Numbered from the stretch's first letter, positions 45,501 to 55,192 are shown. The stretch is DNA of 64,000 nucleotides from Siculibacillus lacustris (GCF_004328075.1 NZ_SJFN01000004.1:105927-169926); one strand, 5' to 3'. Notes: a model not told the origin generated them from the sequence alone. Numbers and translations: made by a program.

Positions 45501-45918
45501 TCTCGTGGCGGCCGCGCAGGTTGAGGATGCGGTCGGTGAAGACATGGCCGCGCTCCAGATCGCCGGCCAGTTGCACCTCGTCGATGGCGACGAAGTCGAC
45601 CTCGGTGCGGCGCGGCATGGCTTCGACGGTCGAGACCCAATAGCGCGGATCGGGCGGGATGATCTTCTCTTCGCCGGTGATCAGCGCGACGGCGTCGGCG
45701 CCGGCGCGGGCGACGACGCGGCCATAGACCTCGCGGGCGAGCAGGCGCAGCGGCAGGCCGATCAGCCCGGACGGCTGGGCGAGCATGCGCTCGATGGCGT
45801 GGTGGGTCTTGCCGGTGTTGGTCGGGCCGAGCACGGCCGTGACCGTCCGCGCGCGGATCTGCGGCGGCAGAACGGGCAGGGCGGCAGCGGCGGATGGTGG
45901 GGGCGTCCGAGGCGTCAC
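42523..45918 (-). CDS. SUV3-like DExH RNA helicase with long Ala/Glu-rich tail
   Basis: This 1131-residue protein has superfamily 2 helicase motifs: VLGPTNTGKTHHAIERM (I), AIDEVQLAGD (II, DEVQ), ALSPRTRNAQVELFQSG, ATDAIGMGLNLEVDHV (V) and IAGRAGRH (VI). This is the SUV3/mitochondrial degradosome helicase type found in alphaproteobacteria. A central accessory region (about 450-800) follows, then a low-complexity Ala/Glu/Val tail and a basic Arg/Gly/Asp-rich C terminus likely to bind RNA or partners. It starts at GTG 45918. An RNA-turnover role is inferred from the family. Confidence 0.88.
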   Translation of the reverse strand: MTPRTPPPSAAAALPVLPPQIRARTVTAVLGPTNTGKTHHAIERMLAQPSGLIGLPLRLLAREVYGRVVARAGADAVALITGEEKIIPPDPRYWVSTVEAMPRRTEVDFVAIDEVQLAGDLERGHVFTDRILNLRGRHETLLLGAATVRDLLEKLIPGIGIVTRPRMSQLTYAGSKKLLRLPPRSAIVAFSAEEVYGIAELIRRQRGGAAVVMGALSPRTRNAQVELFQSGDVDHLVATDAIGMGLNLEVDHVAFAGSRKYDGYQYRNLSAAELGQIAGRAGRHLKDGTFGVTGRVDPFPDDLVEQLETHRFQPLPRLQWRNPRLEFTSLAALRRTLDAPPTEEGLTRAPLADDQSALEHAARDPELARLAQGEKHVAMLWDVCQLPDYRKIAPANHADLVATLFRFLVERGTIPDDFIAARVAESDRVDGDIDTLSARIAHVRTWTFVANRPDWLTDPVHWRDKTRAIEDRLSDALHESLTRRFVDRRTSVLMRRLRENAMIEAEITTGGDVLVEGHRVGHLQGFRFVADPTAEGEDGKAVRTAAAKSLAGEIEARADRLGRAPDGDVVLAADGSLRWLGDTVARLATGPDPLRPAVLLLADEQLTGPARDKVQARLDLWIATQIAVLLKPLVDLRDAADLEGLGRGLAFQLVEGLGVLERSQVAEEVKALDQTMRASLRKYGVRFGAYHVFLPVLLKPAPSGLIARLWALAHADVDAHAAADLNHLSASGRTSIPLDKTIPKALYRIAGFRVCGERAVRIDILERLADIIRPLIAWKPLDPSVSPPDGAIAGGGAFTVTVAMTSLLGCSGEDFASVLKSLGYRVEKRKVPKPAPRVPPAAVIVPVEVAEAAASAAAEVSAEATPAPAEATEIVASEPVATTETEAPAETVAAEAAPESAPAEAEPVAAEAASAEAAPVEAEPAAPDVAESTEAPAEVVEAPEGAATSAETADATVEAEAATETASDEAAPAAVAEPDFLEIDVWRPGRFERGDRPHGHRGGHHGGDRHRSGEAGGERRPGGERRDAAPVSTPNAASRRARDATMPGRPEGGGEARPEGGRPRFAEGGRGRPERAGPGDRPPRRDDRDDRPRADDRAKRSEKPIDPNSPFAALLALKAELESKGRPDKKK

Positions 45919-46746
45919 TCGATGGTCCCGAACGAGCCGCAGGCCCCGAGGGCCGCGGAACAGGGAACGCGAGGTCTATCACAGAGCCATCCCGAATGCG
46001 CGTCGAAATGCTGGGCGGGCCGCGGCAGCGGCGGATCGTTCATAAATCGCCGGCAACCGGAACGAGTCCCGAACGAAAGGCGTCCGAATCGCTGTCGTTG
46101 CGTGAGTCCGATTCCGTTCCCCACCGCATGTGGGGGGTCGGCGGGCGCGGCGGGCGAATTCGCGAGTCCTTTCCGCGATCGAGCCGGGGCCCGGCCGTTT
46201 CGCCGCAACGATCTCGTGTCGATCCGGGACGGCGTCCGGCGGGGAAGATCGGCACAATTTTAGGTGGTGGCGTTCGCCGGCGCGCGGTCGGCGCGTTCAC
46301 TCTTCCGCGAAACCGGGAACACAGCGGCGACGAATCGGCACGCGGCCGATGATCTGGGTTCGTTCTCTCGAGATGCGGGGGGCTCCGGGACCGGATCCAC
46401 CAAGGGCGGCGCGCGGAGAAGAGCGGCGGCGGCCGTCGCGATCCACCTGGGCGCTTCCATCGCAAGGGTCTCGTGTCGGAACGGGACGCCCGACGCTGCG
46501 GCGCGAACGCGGCAAGGGCCGGGCGTCGGTGGGGGCGGCTCGGGCCGGCGGCACGGACGTTCACCGCGAGGCGACAGCGGGAACAGGACGGCGACGAATC
46601 GGCGATCCTCGTCGATTCCCGTTTCGTTCTTACCGAATACGGTAGGGTTCGGGCGCCGCGCATCCAAATGTGGATCGCCGTCGCGACGCCATGGGCCGCA
46701 TCGACCCTGAAACGTCAAGACCTGCGTGCCGGAACGGGACGCGGGG
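45919..46746. repeat. Non-coding region with degenerate ~255-265 bp repeats
   Basis: No gene is supportable in these ~830 bases. Related sequence recurs at a roughly constant period: GGCGACGAATCGGC at 46326 and 46591 (265 apart), and the motif TCTCGTGTCG-n-CGGGAC at about 46212, CTCGTGTCGGAACGGGAC at about 46470 and CTGCGTGCCGGAACGGGAC at about 46721. The copies are diverged and do not preserve a reading frame. Their origin is unknown. Confidence 0.55.
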
Positions 46747-47586
46747 TCAGTCGCGGCGCTCGCCGCGGCGGCTGCGGGCGGGAGTGGCCGGTGCGGCGGG
46801 GCTTGTGGTCAGGCTGTCGAGGGTCAATACGGCGGTGCCGAAGGGCGTGGCGGCCGAGGCCTGGACGGGAATCGACAGATCGACCCGGTCGAGGCGGCCG
46901 AGGGTCAGCTCGATGTCGCGATTGTCGGCCATGCGGCGGACATTGGGCAGGTCGGTGCGGTGGCCGGCGATCGGGATCCAGCGCACGGCGCAGGTGGCGG
47001 TCGCGCCGGCGAAGCCGTCGGGGCGGGTCGCCGGGCCCGGCTTGGCGGTCAGGGTGACGTCGTAGCGGGTCCAGCCGTCGAAGATCGGCAAGGTGCGGGC
47101 GCAGGCGCCGGCGCCGTCGGTGGGCACCAGGGCGGCGCCGAGGGGGTCGACGACGCCGCGACGATGGGCCTCGGTCAGCGGCACCACCTCGGGCCGCGGC
47201 CGGATCGGCGGTTCGACCTCGGCGGTGACGACGCGGCCGTCGGCGAGCGTCAGCGTGACGGCGGCGGGCTTGCGCCCGCCCGCCACGGTCAGGCCGTAGC
47301 GCCGCGGCACCGGTCGGCCGGCGGCGAGGCGGCCTTCGGCGGTGACCTCGCCGTGGGTCGAGGCGACCAGGCGGGCGAGGCCGACGGTGCGCCAGTCGAT
47401 GCGGGCGCGATAGGCGCCGCCCTCGACCACCAGCACCAGATCGGCGCGGGCGAGCGGCAGGCCGAGCAGGGTCACCGAATAGGCCGCGCGGGTCTCGATC
47501 GGCGCGGCGGCGGCCGGCGCGACGCAGCCGGCGCAAGCGGCGAGAACGAACGCGGCGCGGCGCGCGGCGGGGAAGGTGTGCGACAA
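46747..47586 (-). CDS. DUF3108 family exported protein (copy 1)
   Basis: This 279-residue protein has a signal peptide ([17 protein letters not shown]), then the DUF3108 beta-rich pattern: [19 protein letters not shown], a central [18 protein letters not shown] motif, [16 protein letters not shown] and [12 protein letters not shown]. These match the second copy at 48906-49793 motif by motif. The function of DUF3108 is unknown; location should be the periplasm. TTG 47586 is chosen with GGAGAG five bases upstream, because it gives the full signal peptide and no ATG or GTG is better placed. Confidence 0.78.
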   Translation of the reverse strand: MSHTFPAARRAAFVLAACAGCVAPAAAAPIETRAAYSVTLLGLPLARADLVLVVEGGAYRARIDWRTVGLARLVASTHGEVTAEGRLAAGRPVPRRYGLTVAGGRKPAAVTLTLADGRVVTAEVEPPIRPRPEVVPLTEAHRRGVVDPLGAALVPTDGAGACARTLPIFDGWTRYDVTLTAKPGPATRPDGFAGATATCAVRWIPIAGHRTDLPNVRRMADNRDIELTLGRLDRVDLSIPVQASAATPFGTAVLTLDSLTTSPAAPATPARSRRGERRD

Positions 47587-47842
47587 TCGGGCTCTCCGGC
47601 GGGCGCCGCGCCGTCGCACGGGGCCGGAGACGACGGTCGGCGGCGATCCCGGCGTTTTCACGGCGCCGAATGGGCGAATGCGGGGGTGCTGCGCGGTCGG
47701 GCCTTCGGGAAACACCGGTCGGATCGCGGAACGGCTTGACGCCCCCGCCCCCGATCACTATAGGAGAGCGACTTTTCCGACACCTCGTGAGACGTGGACA
47801 CCCGGCGTCCCTTCGGACCCGGAAGACAGAAGGATGTTTCCC

Positions 47843-48142
47843 ATGGCTCGGCGCTGCGAACTGACCGGCAAGGCAGTTCTGTCCGGCAACAACGTCAGCC
47901 ACGCCAACAACAGGACTCGGCGTCGCTTCCTGCCCAACCTCGTCGCCGTGACGCTGATCTCGGACGCTCTCGCCCAGAACGTGCGCCTGCGCGTCTCGGC
48001 GCATGCGCTGCGCTCGGTGGAACACCGTGGCGGCCTCGACGCGTTCCTGACCAAGGCGTCGGAGGTCGAGCTGTCGCCGCGTGCGCGTCTGCTCAAGCGT
48101 CAGATCGCCCAGAAGCTCGTCGCCACCGCCGCGGCGGCCTGA
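47843..48142 (+). CDS. rpmB: 50S ribosomal protein L28
   Basis: This 99-residue basic protein has the L28 signature [20 protein letters not shown] and [12 protein letters not shown], with the longer alphaproteobacterial C terminus. AAGGA lies ten bases before the ATG at 47843. It is flanked by DUF3108 genes as in other Rhizobiales. Confidence 0.96.
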   Translation: MARRCELTGKAVLSGNNVSHANNRTRRRFLPNLVAVTLISDALAQNVRLRVSAHALRSVEHRGGLDAFLTKASEVELSPRARLLKRQIAQKLVATAAAA

Positions 48143-48165
48143 GCGACGTGGCGACCTCTGGTTCG

Positions 48166-48843
48166 ATGAACACCGGTCCCGTCCGCGATTCGTTCGCGGG
48201 CGGCGCTCCGCGTTCGGCACTCGCCGCGGCGATCACCGCCATGGTGGTGGTGGTGGTGGCCTCCAACGTGCTCGTCCAGTATCCGGTCGAGGCGCGGATC
48301 GGCTCGCTCGATCTCGCCGATCTCCTGACCTGGGGCGCCTTCTCCTATCCGGCGGCGTTCCTGGTCACCGACCTGACCAACCGGCGTTTCGGCGTCGGCG
48401 TGGCGCGGCGGGTGGTGGTGGCCGGTTTCGCGGTGGCGATCGTGCTGTCGATGGCGCTGGCCGGCCCGCGCATCGCGGTGGCCTCGGCCTCGGCCTTCCT
48501 GATCGGCCAGCTCCTCGACGTGACGGTGTTCGACCGTCTGCGGCGGGCGGTCGGGTGGTGGAAGGCGCCGTTCGTCGGCTCGCTGCTCGGCTCGGCGACC
48601 GATACGGCGGTGTTCTTCTCGCTGGCCTTCGCGAGCCTGTTCCAGGTGCTCGGGGCGGCGGACGCCTTCGCCGGCGAGACCGCGCCGCTGTTCGGCCTGA
48701 TGGCCGCGGAGGCGCCGCGCTGGATCAGCTGGGCGATCGCCGACTTCACCGTCAAGCTCGGCTTCGCCGCGCTGTTCCTGGTGCCCTATCGGCTCTTGAT
48801 GAACGTGTTGTGGCCGATCGCCGACCGCTCCGCGGCGGCCTGA
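48166..48843 (+). CDS. VUT-family queuosine-precursor transporter
   Basis: This 225-residue polytopic membrane protein has six or seven helices and the YhhQ/VUT motifs DLLTWGAFSYPAAFLVTDLTNRRFG and SASAFLIGQLLDVTVFDRLR with WWKAPFVGSLLGSATDTAVFF. Family members import the queuosine precursor 7-cyano-7-deazaguanine (preQ0) or related bases. It is 23 bases after rpmB, possibly co-transcribed. Start is ATG 48166; GTG 48148 is in frame. Confidence 0.88.
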   Translation: MNTGPVRDSFAGGAPRSALAAAITAMVVVVVASNVLVQYPVEARIGSLDLADLLTWGAFSYPAAFLVTDLTNRRFGVGVARRVVVAGFAVAIVLSMALAGPRIAVASASAFLIGQLLDVTVFDRLRRAVGWWKAPFVGSLLGSATDTAVFFSLAFASLFQVLGAADAFAGETAPLFGLMAAEAPRWISWAIADFTVKLGFAALFLVPYRLLMNVLWPIADRSAAA

Positions 48844-48905
48844 ACGACCGTCCCGACTGCGACGACCCTCGCGCCGCGAGCCCCCGGGCCCGCGGCGTCT
48901 TCGTA

Positions 48906-49793
48906 TCAGGGCGTCGGGGCGGGGATCGAGCCGGTGGTCTCGGTCGCGGCGGTGCCGCCGTCGGCGCTGCGGCTGCCCTTGGCCTCGAAGCGATAGGCAT
49001 AGACCTGGAGCAGGCCGAAGGGCGTGCCGACCACGATCTTGTAGGGCACCAGCATCTGGGTACCGGCGAGCGGCACGAACCAGATCGAGAATTCGAGATT
49101 GCGCTCGAACTTCTCTTCCTCCGGCGACAGCGGCCGGTAGCCGGCGATCGCCTTGTAGTTGACCGCGCAGACCAGCGCCGGGCCGGCGTAGCCCTCCTTG
49201 CCCTGGACCTCCATGCGGGCGCCGTAGACCATCCGCAGGTCGTAGCGGACGCGGCCGTCGAAGACCCGGGCGGTGTGGTCGCAGTTGGCGGTGGCCATCG
49301 GGTCACGGCCGGGCGGCACGGCGACGACGAAGGCGGCGAGGGGATCGATGACGTTGCGCTTGTGCTCGGGCAGCAGCGGTACGCGGCGATCCCAGCCGGG
49401 AAAGTGCAACTCGGTGGCGGAGAGCTGGGCGACCGCGCCGCCGGCGAAGCTCATCTCGACGTGATTGGACTGGGGCCCGCCTTCGATCGCCACCGAATAG
49501 CCCTTGGAGGCGATCTGGGTGCCGGAGGCGCGACCGGAGGCGGTGGCCAGCGCCGAGCGATTGGCGATGATCGCCGCGAGGCCGCGGATCTGGGCGTCGA
49601 CGGTGGCGCGATACTCACCGTTCGGCGCGACCGCGAAGGCCAGGGTGCCGGAGGCGATCGGGAAGCCGCCGAGGGTCGCGGCATAGGTCGCGTCCAGGGT
49701 GGTCTCGGCGGCGGACGACGGCGCGAGGCCGGCGATCTGCGCCGCCAGGCCGAGGACGGCCAGGCCGCCGAGGGTCGTGCGTTGCACCGGCAT
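48906..49793 (-). CDS. DUF3108 family exported protein (copy 2)
   Basis: This 295-residue protein has a signal peptide (LAVLGLAAQIAGLAPSSAAE) and the DUF3108 pattern: ATYAATLGGFPIASGTLAF, VPLLPEHKRNVIDPLAAFVV, CDHTARVFDGRVRYDLRM and CAVNYKAIAGYRPLS. The C-terminal LVPYKIVVGTPFGLLQVYAYRFE completes the domain. It is a diverged paralogue of the gene at 46747-47586, and the two bracket rpmB and the VUT transporter. Its role is unknown. Confidence 0.85.
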   Translation of the reverse strand: MPVQRTTLGGLAVLGLAAQIAGLAPSSAAETTLDATYAATLGGFPIASGTLAFAVAPNGEYRATVDAQIRGLAAIIANRSALATASGRASGTQIASKGYSVAIEGGPQSNHVEMSFAGGAVAQLSATELHFPGWDRRVPLLPEHKRNVIDPLAAFVVAVPPGRDPMATANCDHTARVFDGRVRYDLRMVYGARMEVQGKEGYAGPALVCAVNYKAIAGYRPLSPEEEKFERNLEFSIWFVPLAGTQMLVPYKIVVGTPFGLLQVYAYRFEAKGSRSADGGTAATETTGSIPAPTP

Positions 49794-49954
49794 CGGGAGT
49801 TCCTCCGTTCAGTCGCCACTTCGACGGGCCAGGGCGGTCGCCCGTCCGCGCCGGGAGCCAGTGCTCCCCGGCCTCCTTTGTGGATCGGGTAACCTTATCG
49901 AAGCGTTAATCGCCGACGCTTTTCCCCCCGCGGCCAGCCGCACCGAGCGACGGC

Positions 49955-51847
49955 TCAGGCGCGGCGGGGGCGGCCGGCGGCGGCCTTGGCGGCGGCGCGG
50001 GGGTCGATCCGGGCGTTCTCGTCGAACAGCGCGGCGAGCTGGTCGGTCATGGCACCGGCCAGTTCCTCGGCGTCGACGATGGTCACGGCGCGCTTGTAGT
50101 AGCGGGTGACGTCGTGGCCGATGCCGATGGCGATCAGCTCGACCGGCGAACGGGTCTCGATGTCCTCGATCACCCGGCGCAGGTGGCGTTCGAGATAGTT
50201 GCCGGGATTGACCGACAGGGTGGAATCGTCGACCGGGGCGCCGTCGGAGATCATCATCAGGATGCGTCGGCTCTCGGAGCGGGCGAGCAGGCGCATGTGG
50301 GCCCAGTCGAGGGCCTCGCCGTCGATGTTCTCCTTGAGCAGGCCCTCGCGCATCATCAGGCCGAGGTTGCGCCGCGACCGCCGCCAGGGCGCGTCGGCCG
50401 CCTTGTAGACGATGTGGCGCAGGTCGTTGAGGCGGCCGGGGGTCGGCGGCTTGCCGGCCTGGAGCCAGGCCTCGCGCGACTGCCCGCCCTTCCAGGCGCG
50501 GGTGGTGAAGCCGAGGATCTCGACCTTGACGCCGCAGCGCTCGAGCGTGCGGGCGAGGATGTCGACGCAGGTCGCCGCGACGGTGATCGGGCGGCCGCGC
50601 ATCGAGCCGGAATTGTCGATCAGCAGCGTGACGATGGTGTCGCGGAAATCGATGTCGCGCTCGCGCTTGAACGACAGGGGCGCCATCGGATCGATCACAA
50701 CCCGGGTCAGCCGGGCGGTGTCGAGCACGCCCTCCTCGAGATCGAACATCCACGAGCGGTTCTGCTGGGCCATCAGCTTGCGCTGCAGGCGGTTGGCGAG
50801 CCGCGCCACGGCGCCCTGGAGCGGCGCCAGTTGCTTGTCGAGATAGGCGCGCAGGCGGTCGAGCTCGGCCACGTCGCACAGGCCCTCGGCGTGGACGACC
50901 TCGTCGAAACGGGTGGTCCAGACCTTGTAGTCGTCGATCGGCGGGCGGTTGGACAGCGGCCGGTCGGGGCGGCGGGCATCGGCCGCGGCCTCGGCTTCCG
51001 CCGCGTCCTCGGCGACCTCGTCGGCATAGCCTTCGGAGCTCTCGACGTCGCCCTTCTCGTCGTCCTCGCCGGCGGTCTCGGAGGCCGAGGCTTCGGCGCG
51101 ATCGGAGCCGTCCTGGGTGTCGGGCTCGCCGGGGGCGTCCTGGTCTTCGCCCTTGGCGTCGTCGCCGTCCTGATCGGCGTTCTCGTCCTCGGGCTCCTCG
51201 CCGTATTCGTCGGCCATGTCGAGGGAAGCGAGGATGTCGCGCACCAGATGGGAGAAGGCGCGCTGATCGCCGATCGCCCCCTCCAGGCGCTCCAGACGGC
51301 CGGCGGTCTTCTCCTCGATGTGGTCGCGCCAGGCGTCGGCGATGCGGGCGGCGGCGGGGGGCGGGGCCATGCCGGTCAGGCGCTCGCGGACGATCAGGGC
51401 GAGGGCGTCGGCGATCGGCGCGTCGCCGCGGTCGGCGACCTCGGCCGAGATCTGGGTGCGGCGATAGCGGTCCTCGAGCATCGAGGCGAGATTGGCGCGG
51501 ACCCCGTCCATGCGGCGGGCGCCGATCGATTCGCAGCGGGCCTGTTCGACCGCCTCGTAGACGGCGCGGGCCTCCTGGCCCTCGGGGCGATAGGTGCGAT
51601 GGACCGCTTCGTCGTGGGCGGCGAGGCGCAGCGCCATCGAATCGGCCTGGCCGCGCAGGATCGACGCCTCTTCGCGGGTCATCTTGCGGCTGGGCTCGGG
51701 CAGACGGGCGGTGTGGCCGGTCAGCGCGGCGCGGTCGATGCCGAAGGCGACCTCGAGATCGGGGACCCGCGCGATCGCCCGGATGCAGGCGGCGAGCGCC
51801 TGCTTGAACGGTTCGTTGGGCGGGGGGGTCTTGTCCTTGGGAGCCAC
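49955..51847 (-). CDS. cobT: Cobaltochelatase subunit CobT
   Basis: This 630-residue protein has an N-terminal helical region, a long acidic stretch (about residues 210-290) and a C-terminal von Willebrand A domain with the metal-binding motif [15 protein letters not shown] (about residue 410) and [12 protein letters not shown]. CobT works with the AAA+ subunit CobS and with CobN to insert cobalt in the aerobic B12 pathway. It starts at GTG 51847. cobS lies 133 bases upstream on the same strand. cobN is not in the window. Confidence 0.95.
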   Translation of the reverse strand: MAPKDKTPPPNEPFKQALAACIRAIARVPDLEVAFGIDRAALTGHTARLPEPSRKMTREEASILRGQADSMALRLAAHDEAVHRTYRPEGQEARAVYEAVEQARCESIGARRMDGVRANLASMLEDRYRRTQISAEVADRGDAPIADALALIVRERLTGMAPPPAAARIADAWRDHIEEKTAGRLERLEGAIGDQRAFSHLVRDILASLDMADEYGEEPEDENADQDGDDAKGEDQDAPGEPDTQDGSDRAEASASETAGEDDEKGDVESSEGYADEVAEDAAEAEAAADARRPDRPLSNRPPIDDYKVWTTRFDEVVHAEGLCDVAELDRLRAYLDKQLAPLQGAVARLANRLQRKLMAQQNRSWMFDLEEGVLDTARLTRVVIDPMAPLSFKRERDIDFRDTIVTLLIDNSGSMRGRPITVAATCVDILARTLERCGVKVEILGFTTRAWKGGQSREAWLQAGKPPTPGRLNDLRHIVYKAADAPWRRSRRNLGLMMREGLLKENIDGEALDWAHMRLLARSESRRILMMISDGAPVDDSTLSVNPGNYLERHLRRVIEDIETRSPVELIAIGIGHDVTRYYKRAVTIVDAEELAGAMTDQLAALFDENARIDPRAAAKAAAGRPRRA

Positions 51848-51980
51848 GGCGGATCGATCTTCCCTTCGGCGCCGCTCTTCGGCGTGCCCGTCGAATCGGC
51901 GGATGGTCCGGGCCGCGACGACGCCGTCGCAACCGGGGGGACGCCGACGGGCCGTGAGGCTCCGCCGGCGGCGCGCGCCT

Positions 51981-52997
51981 TCAGCTCAGGACGACGTTCA
52001 GCGCGCTCTCCGGCAATTCCTTGCCGAAGCAGCGCTGGTAGAACTCGGCGACCTTCGGCCGCTCGGTCTCGTCGCACTTGTTGAGGAAGGTCACGCGGAG
52101 CGCGAAGCCGAGATCGCCGAAGATCTCGGCATTCTCCGCCCAGGTGATCACGGTGCGCGGGCTCATCACCGTCGACAGTTCGCCCGCCACGAAGGCGTTG
52201 CGGGTCATGTCGGCGATGCGGACCATGCGGCCGACCGTCTCGCGGCCTTCCGGGTTCTCGAAGTGCTTGGCCTTGGCCAGCACGATGCCGACCTCCTCGT
52301 CGTGCGGCAGGTAGTTGAGCGAGGTGACCACCGACCAACGGTCCATCTGGGCCTGATTGATCTGCTGGGTGCCGTGGTAGAGGCCCGAGGTATCGCCCAG
52401 CCCGATCGTATTGGCGGTGGCGAACAGGCGGAAGGCGGGGTGCGGACGGATGACCCGGTTCTGGTCGAGCAGGGTCAGGCGGCCGGAGCTCTCCAACACG
52501 CGCTGGATCACGAACATCACGTCGGGGCGGCCGGCGTCGTATTCGTCGAAAACCAGGGCGACGTTGTTCTGATAGGCCCAGGGCAGGATGCCGTCTCGGA
52601 ACTCGGTGACCTGCATGCCGTCACGGACGACGATGGCGTCCTTGCCGATCAGGTCGATGCGCGAGATGTGGCTGTCGAGATTGACGCGCACGCAGGGCCA
52701 GTTGAGGCGGGCGGCGACCTGCTCGATGTGGGTCGACTTGCCGGTGCCGTGGTAGCCGGTGATCATCACCCGACGATTGCGGGCGAAGCCCGACAGGATG
52801 GCCAGCGTGGTGTCGCGATCGAACAGGTAGTCGTGGTCGATCTCCGGGACGTGCTCGTCGGGCGTCGAATAGGCCGGCACCCGGAGGGTGCTCTCGAAGC
52901 CGAAGGTGTCCTTGACGGAGATCGTGGTGTCGGGCAGTCCGGCGCGGATCACGTCTTCGACGGGTCGCCCGTCCAGAGTCTTCTCGATGTCCGTCAT
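51981..52997 (-). CDS. cobS: Cobaltochelatase AAA+ subunit CobS
   Basis: This 338-residue MoxR-like AAA+ ATPase has Walker [14 protein letters not shown], Walker [11 protein letters not shown] and a sensor region [20 protein letters not shown]. It forms the chaperone ring with CobT that drives ATP-dependent cobalt insertion by CobN. The ATG at 52997 gives the usual N terminus [13 protein letters not shown]. It is followed on the same strand by cobT. Confidence 0.95.
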   Translation of the reverse strand: MTDIEKTLDGRPVEDVIRAGLPDTTISVKDTFGFESTLRVPAYSTPDEHVPEIDHDYLFDRDTTLAILSGFARNRRVMITGYHGTGKSTHIEQVAARLNWPCVRVNLDSHISRIDLIGKDAIVVRDGMQVTEFRDGILPWAYQNNVALVFDEYDAGRPDVMFVIQRVLESSGRLTLLDQNRVIRPHPAFRLFATANTIGLGDTSGLYHGTQQINQAQMDRWSVVTSLNYLPHDEEVGIVLAKAKHFENPEGRETVGRMVRIADMTRNAFVAGELSTVMSPRTVITWAENAEIFGDLGFALRVTFLNKCDETERPKVAEFYQRCFGKELPESALNVVLS

Positions 52998-53188
52998 CTC
53001 GCCTCCGTCCCCGTCCGTCCGCACCCAGCGGGTCGCCGTCGGTTTCATCGACGAACGGGGAGTGTTGGTTTCAATCGCGCGACTTTAGCCAACGCAGAGC
53101 CGGTGCACCAGCCGTGCCGTCACCCGTCGTGCGACGGGAGGGGTCCGCTCATGGCTTCCATGCGTCGACGCCATGGGTGGGGGCGGGA

Positions 53189-53824
53189 TCAGCACACGCC
53201 GGCCTGGCGCAGCAGCTTGTAGGCCTGGATGATTTCCTGGAGCAGCGCTTCCGACGAACGGTCGCCGCCGTTGGCGTCGGGGTGGTGGCGCTTGACCAGT
53301 TCCTTGTAGCGGGCGCGGATCTCTTCCGGCGAGGCGCGCTCGTCGAGATCGAGGGCGGTGAGGGCGCGCTTCTCCAAGGGCTTGGCCTTGCGCACCGGTT
53401 CGGTGCGCGGCCCGCCCTGGACGCGTCCGCGCATCCGTCCGAACACCACGCGCGGATCGCCGGAGCGGCGGGTCCAGTCGTGCGGCATCTCGAAATCTTC
53501 GGCCGGCCGGGCGCGGACGGCCTCGGTGTCGGGGTTGACGCCCATGGTCCAGGTCGGGCGATGACCGGTGACCGCGTCCTTCTGCCAGGCGGCGACCGCG
53601 GAGTCCGGCATGCCGGAGAAATAATCGTACGACTTGTTGTAGAGGCGGACGTGATCGATGCAGAAATGGTGGTACTGGCCCTCGCGACCTCTGCCCTTCG
53701 GCGCAGGATGCGAGCCGGCGGCGTCGCAGCCACCCCATTCGCACACGGGAAAGCGACGCCGAGCGACCGATTCGGGGTCCGGTTTGACACGTATGCGGTC
53801 GAAGAAGTCGGGTTCGAAAGTCAT
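53189..53824 (-). CDS. J-domain protein
   Basis: This 211-residue protein has a J domain at its C terminus (about residues 150-211), with the HPD motif in KRHHPDANGGDRSSEALLQEIIQAYKLL, and an N-terminal region with several Cys/His residues (VCEWGGCDAAGSHPAP, HHFCIDHVRLYN) that may bind zinc. This architecture is conserved in Rhizobiales beside cobS and bolA. It should stimulate a DnaK ATPase; the client is unknown. ATG 53824 is preferred for the MTFEPDFFDRIRVKP start; a GTG at 53857 would add 11 residues. Confidence 0.87.
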   Translation of the reverse strand: MTFEPDFFDRIRVKPDPESVARRRFPVCEWGGCDAAGSHPAPKGRGREGQYHHFCIDHVRLYNKSYDYFSGMPDSAVAAWQKDAVTGHRPTWTMGVNPDTEAVRARPAEDFEMPHDWTRRSGDPRVVFGRMRGRVQGGPRTEPVRKAKPLEKRALTALDLDERASPEEIRARYKELVKRHHPDANGGDRSSEALLQEIIQAYKLLRQAGVC

Positions 53825-53990
53825 CCGCCGATTATGGGGTTTCGGCGCCTCCGTCACAAGACGGCGCGCGCGGGGGTGAGAAGGACGTGATCGAACGAAA
53901 GGGCGGGGTCACCGACGCGGCGACCGAGGTTTCGGATTCGACGCGAGGAGCGTTAACATATCGCCAATGAGTTTCGACCGGGATCGCTCC

Positions 53991-54251
53991 ATGACCTATC
54001 GCCAGCGCATGATCGACAAGCTCACCGCCGCCTTCGCGCCGACCCTGCTCGAGGTCGAGGACGAATCGGCGCGCCATCACGGCCATGGCGGGGCGCTGCC
54101 GGAGGGCGAGACCCATTTCGCGATCCGCATCGTCGCGCCGGCGTTCCAGGGCGTGTCGCGGCTCGCCCGACACCGCATGATCCACGAGGTGGTGGCGGCG
54201 GAGCTGGCCGAGCGGGTCCACGCCCTGTCGATCGAGGCCGATCCGAGCTGA
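53991..54251 (+). CDS. bolA: BolA family protein
   Basis: This 86-residue protein has the BolA fold: IDKLTAAFAPTLLEVEDESARHHGH and the helix-turn-helix-like RLARHRMIHEVVAAEL with ERVHALSIEA. BolA proteins pair with monothiol glutaredoxins in iron-sulfur trafficking and affect morphology and stress responses. ATG 53991 is chosen for the usual length; ATG 53967 gives eight more residues but its purine run is 16 bases away. It is divergent from the J-domain gene. Confidence 0.9.
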   Translation: MTYRQRMIDKLTAAFAPTLLEVEDESARHHGHGGALPEGETHFAIRIVAPAFQGVSRLARHRMIHEVVAAELAERVHALSIEADPS

Positions 54252-54343
54252 GGCGCGGCGCGGCGACGATCGGCCGGCTTTCGCGCCGCCGCCGGGCGTG
54301 ATACCGGCACGCCCTGTCGTTCCCACGAGGTCGCCCCGCGCCG

Positions 54344-55192
54344 ATGTCCACCGATTCCGCCCTGGTCACCGCCCTGACCGACGCCGCGCTCGAGGCCGGG
54401 GCGGCGATCCTCGCGGTCTATGGATGCGACTTCGCGGTGATCGCCAAGGCTGATCGCAGCCCGGTCACCGACGCCGACGTCGCCGCGGAAGCGATCATCG
54501 TCGCGGCGCTCGGGCGGTGTCTTACCGGCGTGCCGGTGGTCGCCGAGGAGGCCTGCGCGGCGGGCCACGCGCCGGGCTCCCTCGGGCGGCGCTTCGTGCT
54601 GGTCGATCCGCTCGACGGCACCCGCGAATTCGTCTCGCGCAACGGCGAGTTCACCGTCAACATCGCGCTGGTCGAGGACGGGCGGCCGGTGGTCGGGGTG
54701 GTGCTGGCGCCGGTGCTCGGGCTGATCTGGGTCGGCGAGGTCGGGGTCGGGGCGCGGCGCGGCCGGGTCGAGGCGGACGGCGGCGTCGCCTGGACGCCGA
54801 TCGCGGTCACGGCGGCGCCGGTCGAGGGCTTCCGGGTGATGGCCAGCCGGTCGCATGCCGGGGCCGAGACCGAGGCGCTGCTCGCCCGGTTGCCGGTGGT
54901 GGCGCGGGTGGCGGTCGGCTCGTCGCTCAAGTTCTGCCGCCTCGCCGAGGGCGCGGCCGATTTCTATCCCCGCCTCGGGCGGACCATGGAATGGGACACC
55001 GCAGCGGGCGAAGCGGTGCTGCGGGCGGCGGGCGGCACGGTGGTGCGGTTCGACGGCACGCCGCTGGTCTACGGCAAGACCGCGGACGCGCCCGACGGGG
55101 CCTTCGCCAACCCGGCCTTCCTGGCCTTCGGCGATCCGGCCTGCGAACGGGCGGTGCTCGCCCGGCTGGGCGGCCGGGCGCCGGCCAAATAA
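54344..55192 (+). CDS. cysQ: 3'(2'),5'-bisphosphate nucleotidase CysQ
   Basis: This 282-residue inositol-monophosphatase-superfamily enzyme has metal-binding motifs VVAEEA, VDPLDGTREFV and EWDTAAGEAVLRAAGG. CysQ hydrolyses the PAP released during sulfate reduction, preventing its build-up. It lies upstream of cysD and cysNC on the same strand, as expected for sulfate assimilation, separated by a 225-base gap in which I recognise no known riboswitch. Confidence 0.92.
   Translation: MSTDSALVTALTDAALEAGAAILAVYGCDFAVIAKADRSPVTDADVAAEAIIVAALGRCLTGVPVVAEEACAAGHAPGSLGRRFVLVDPLDGTREFVSRNGEFTVNIALVEDGRPVVGVVLAPVLGLIWVGEVGVGARRGRVEADGGVAWTPIAVTAAPVEGFRVMASRSHAGAETEALLARLPVVARVAVGSSLKFCRLAEGAADFYPRLGRTMEWDTAAGEAVLRAAGGTVVRFDGTPLVYGKTADAPDGAFANPAFLAFGDPACERAVLARLGGRAPAK

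Noticed and set aside
41515..46263. A 1582-codon open frame on the plus strand opposite the SUV3-like helicase and fdxA
   Set aside because: It is the antisense shadow of GC-rich genes; it shows repetitive Gly/Arg/Asp composition and no domain, and the opposite strand carries clear families.
46040..46663. Arg/Pro-rich open frames over the degenerate repeat region
   Set aside because: Repeat copies do not keep a common frame and the translations are low-complexity; the region is better explained as non-coding repeats.
45919..46746. Possible CRISPR array because of spaced repeats
   Set aside because: The period is about 260 bases, copies are diverged, and no short identical repeats with unique spacers or cas genes are present anywhere in the window.
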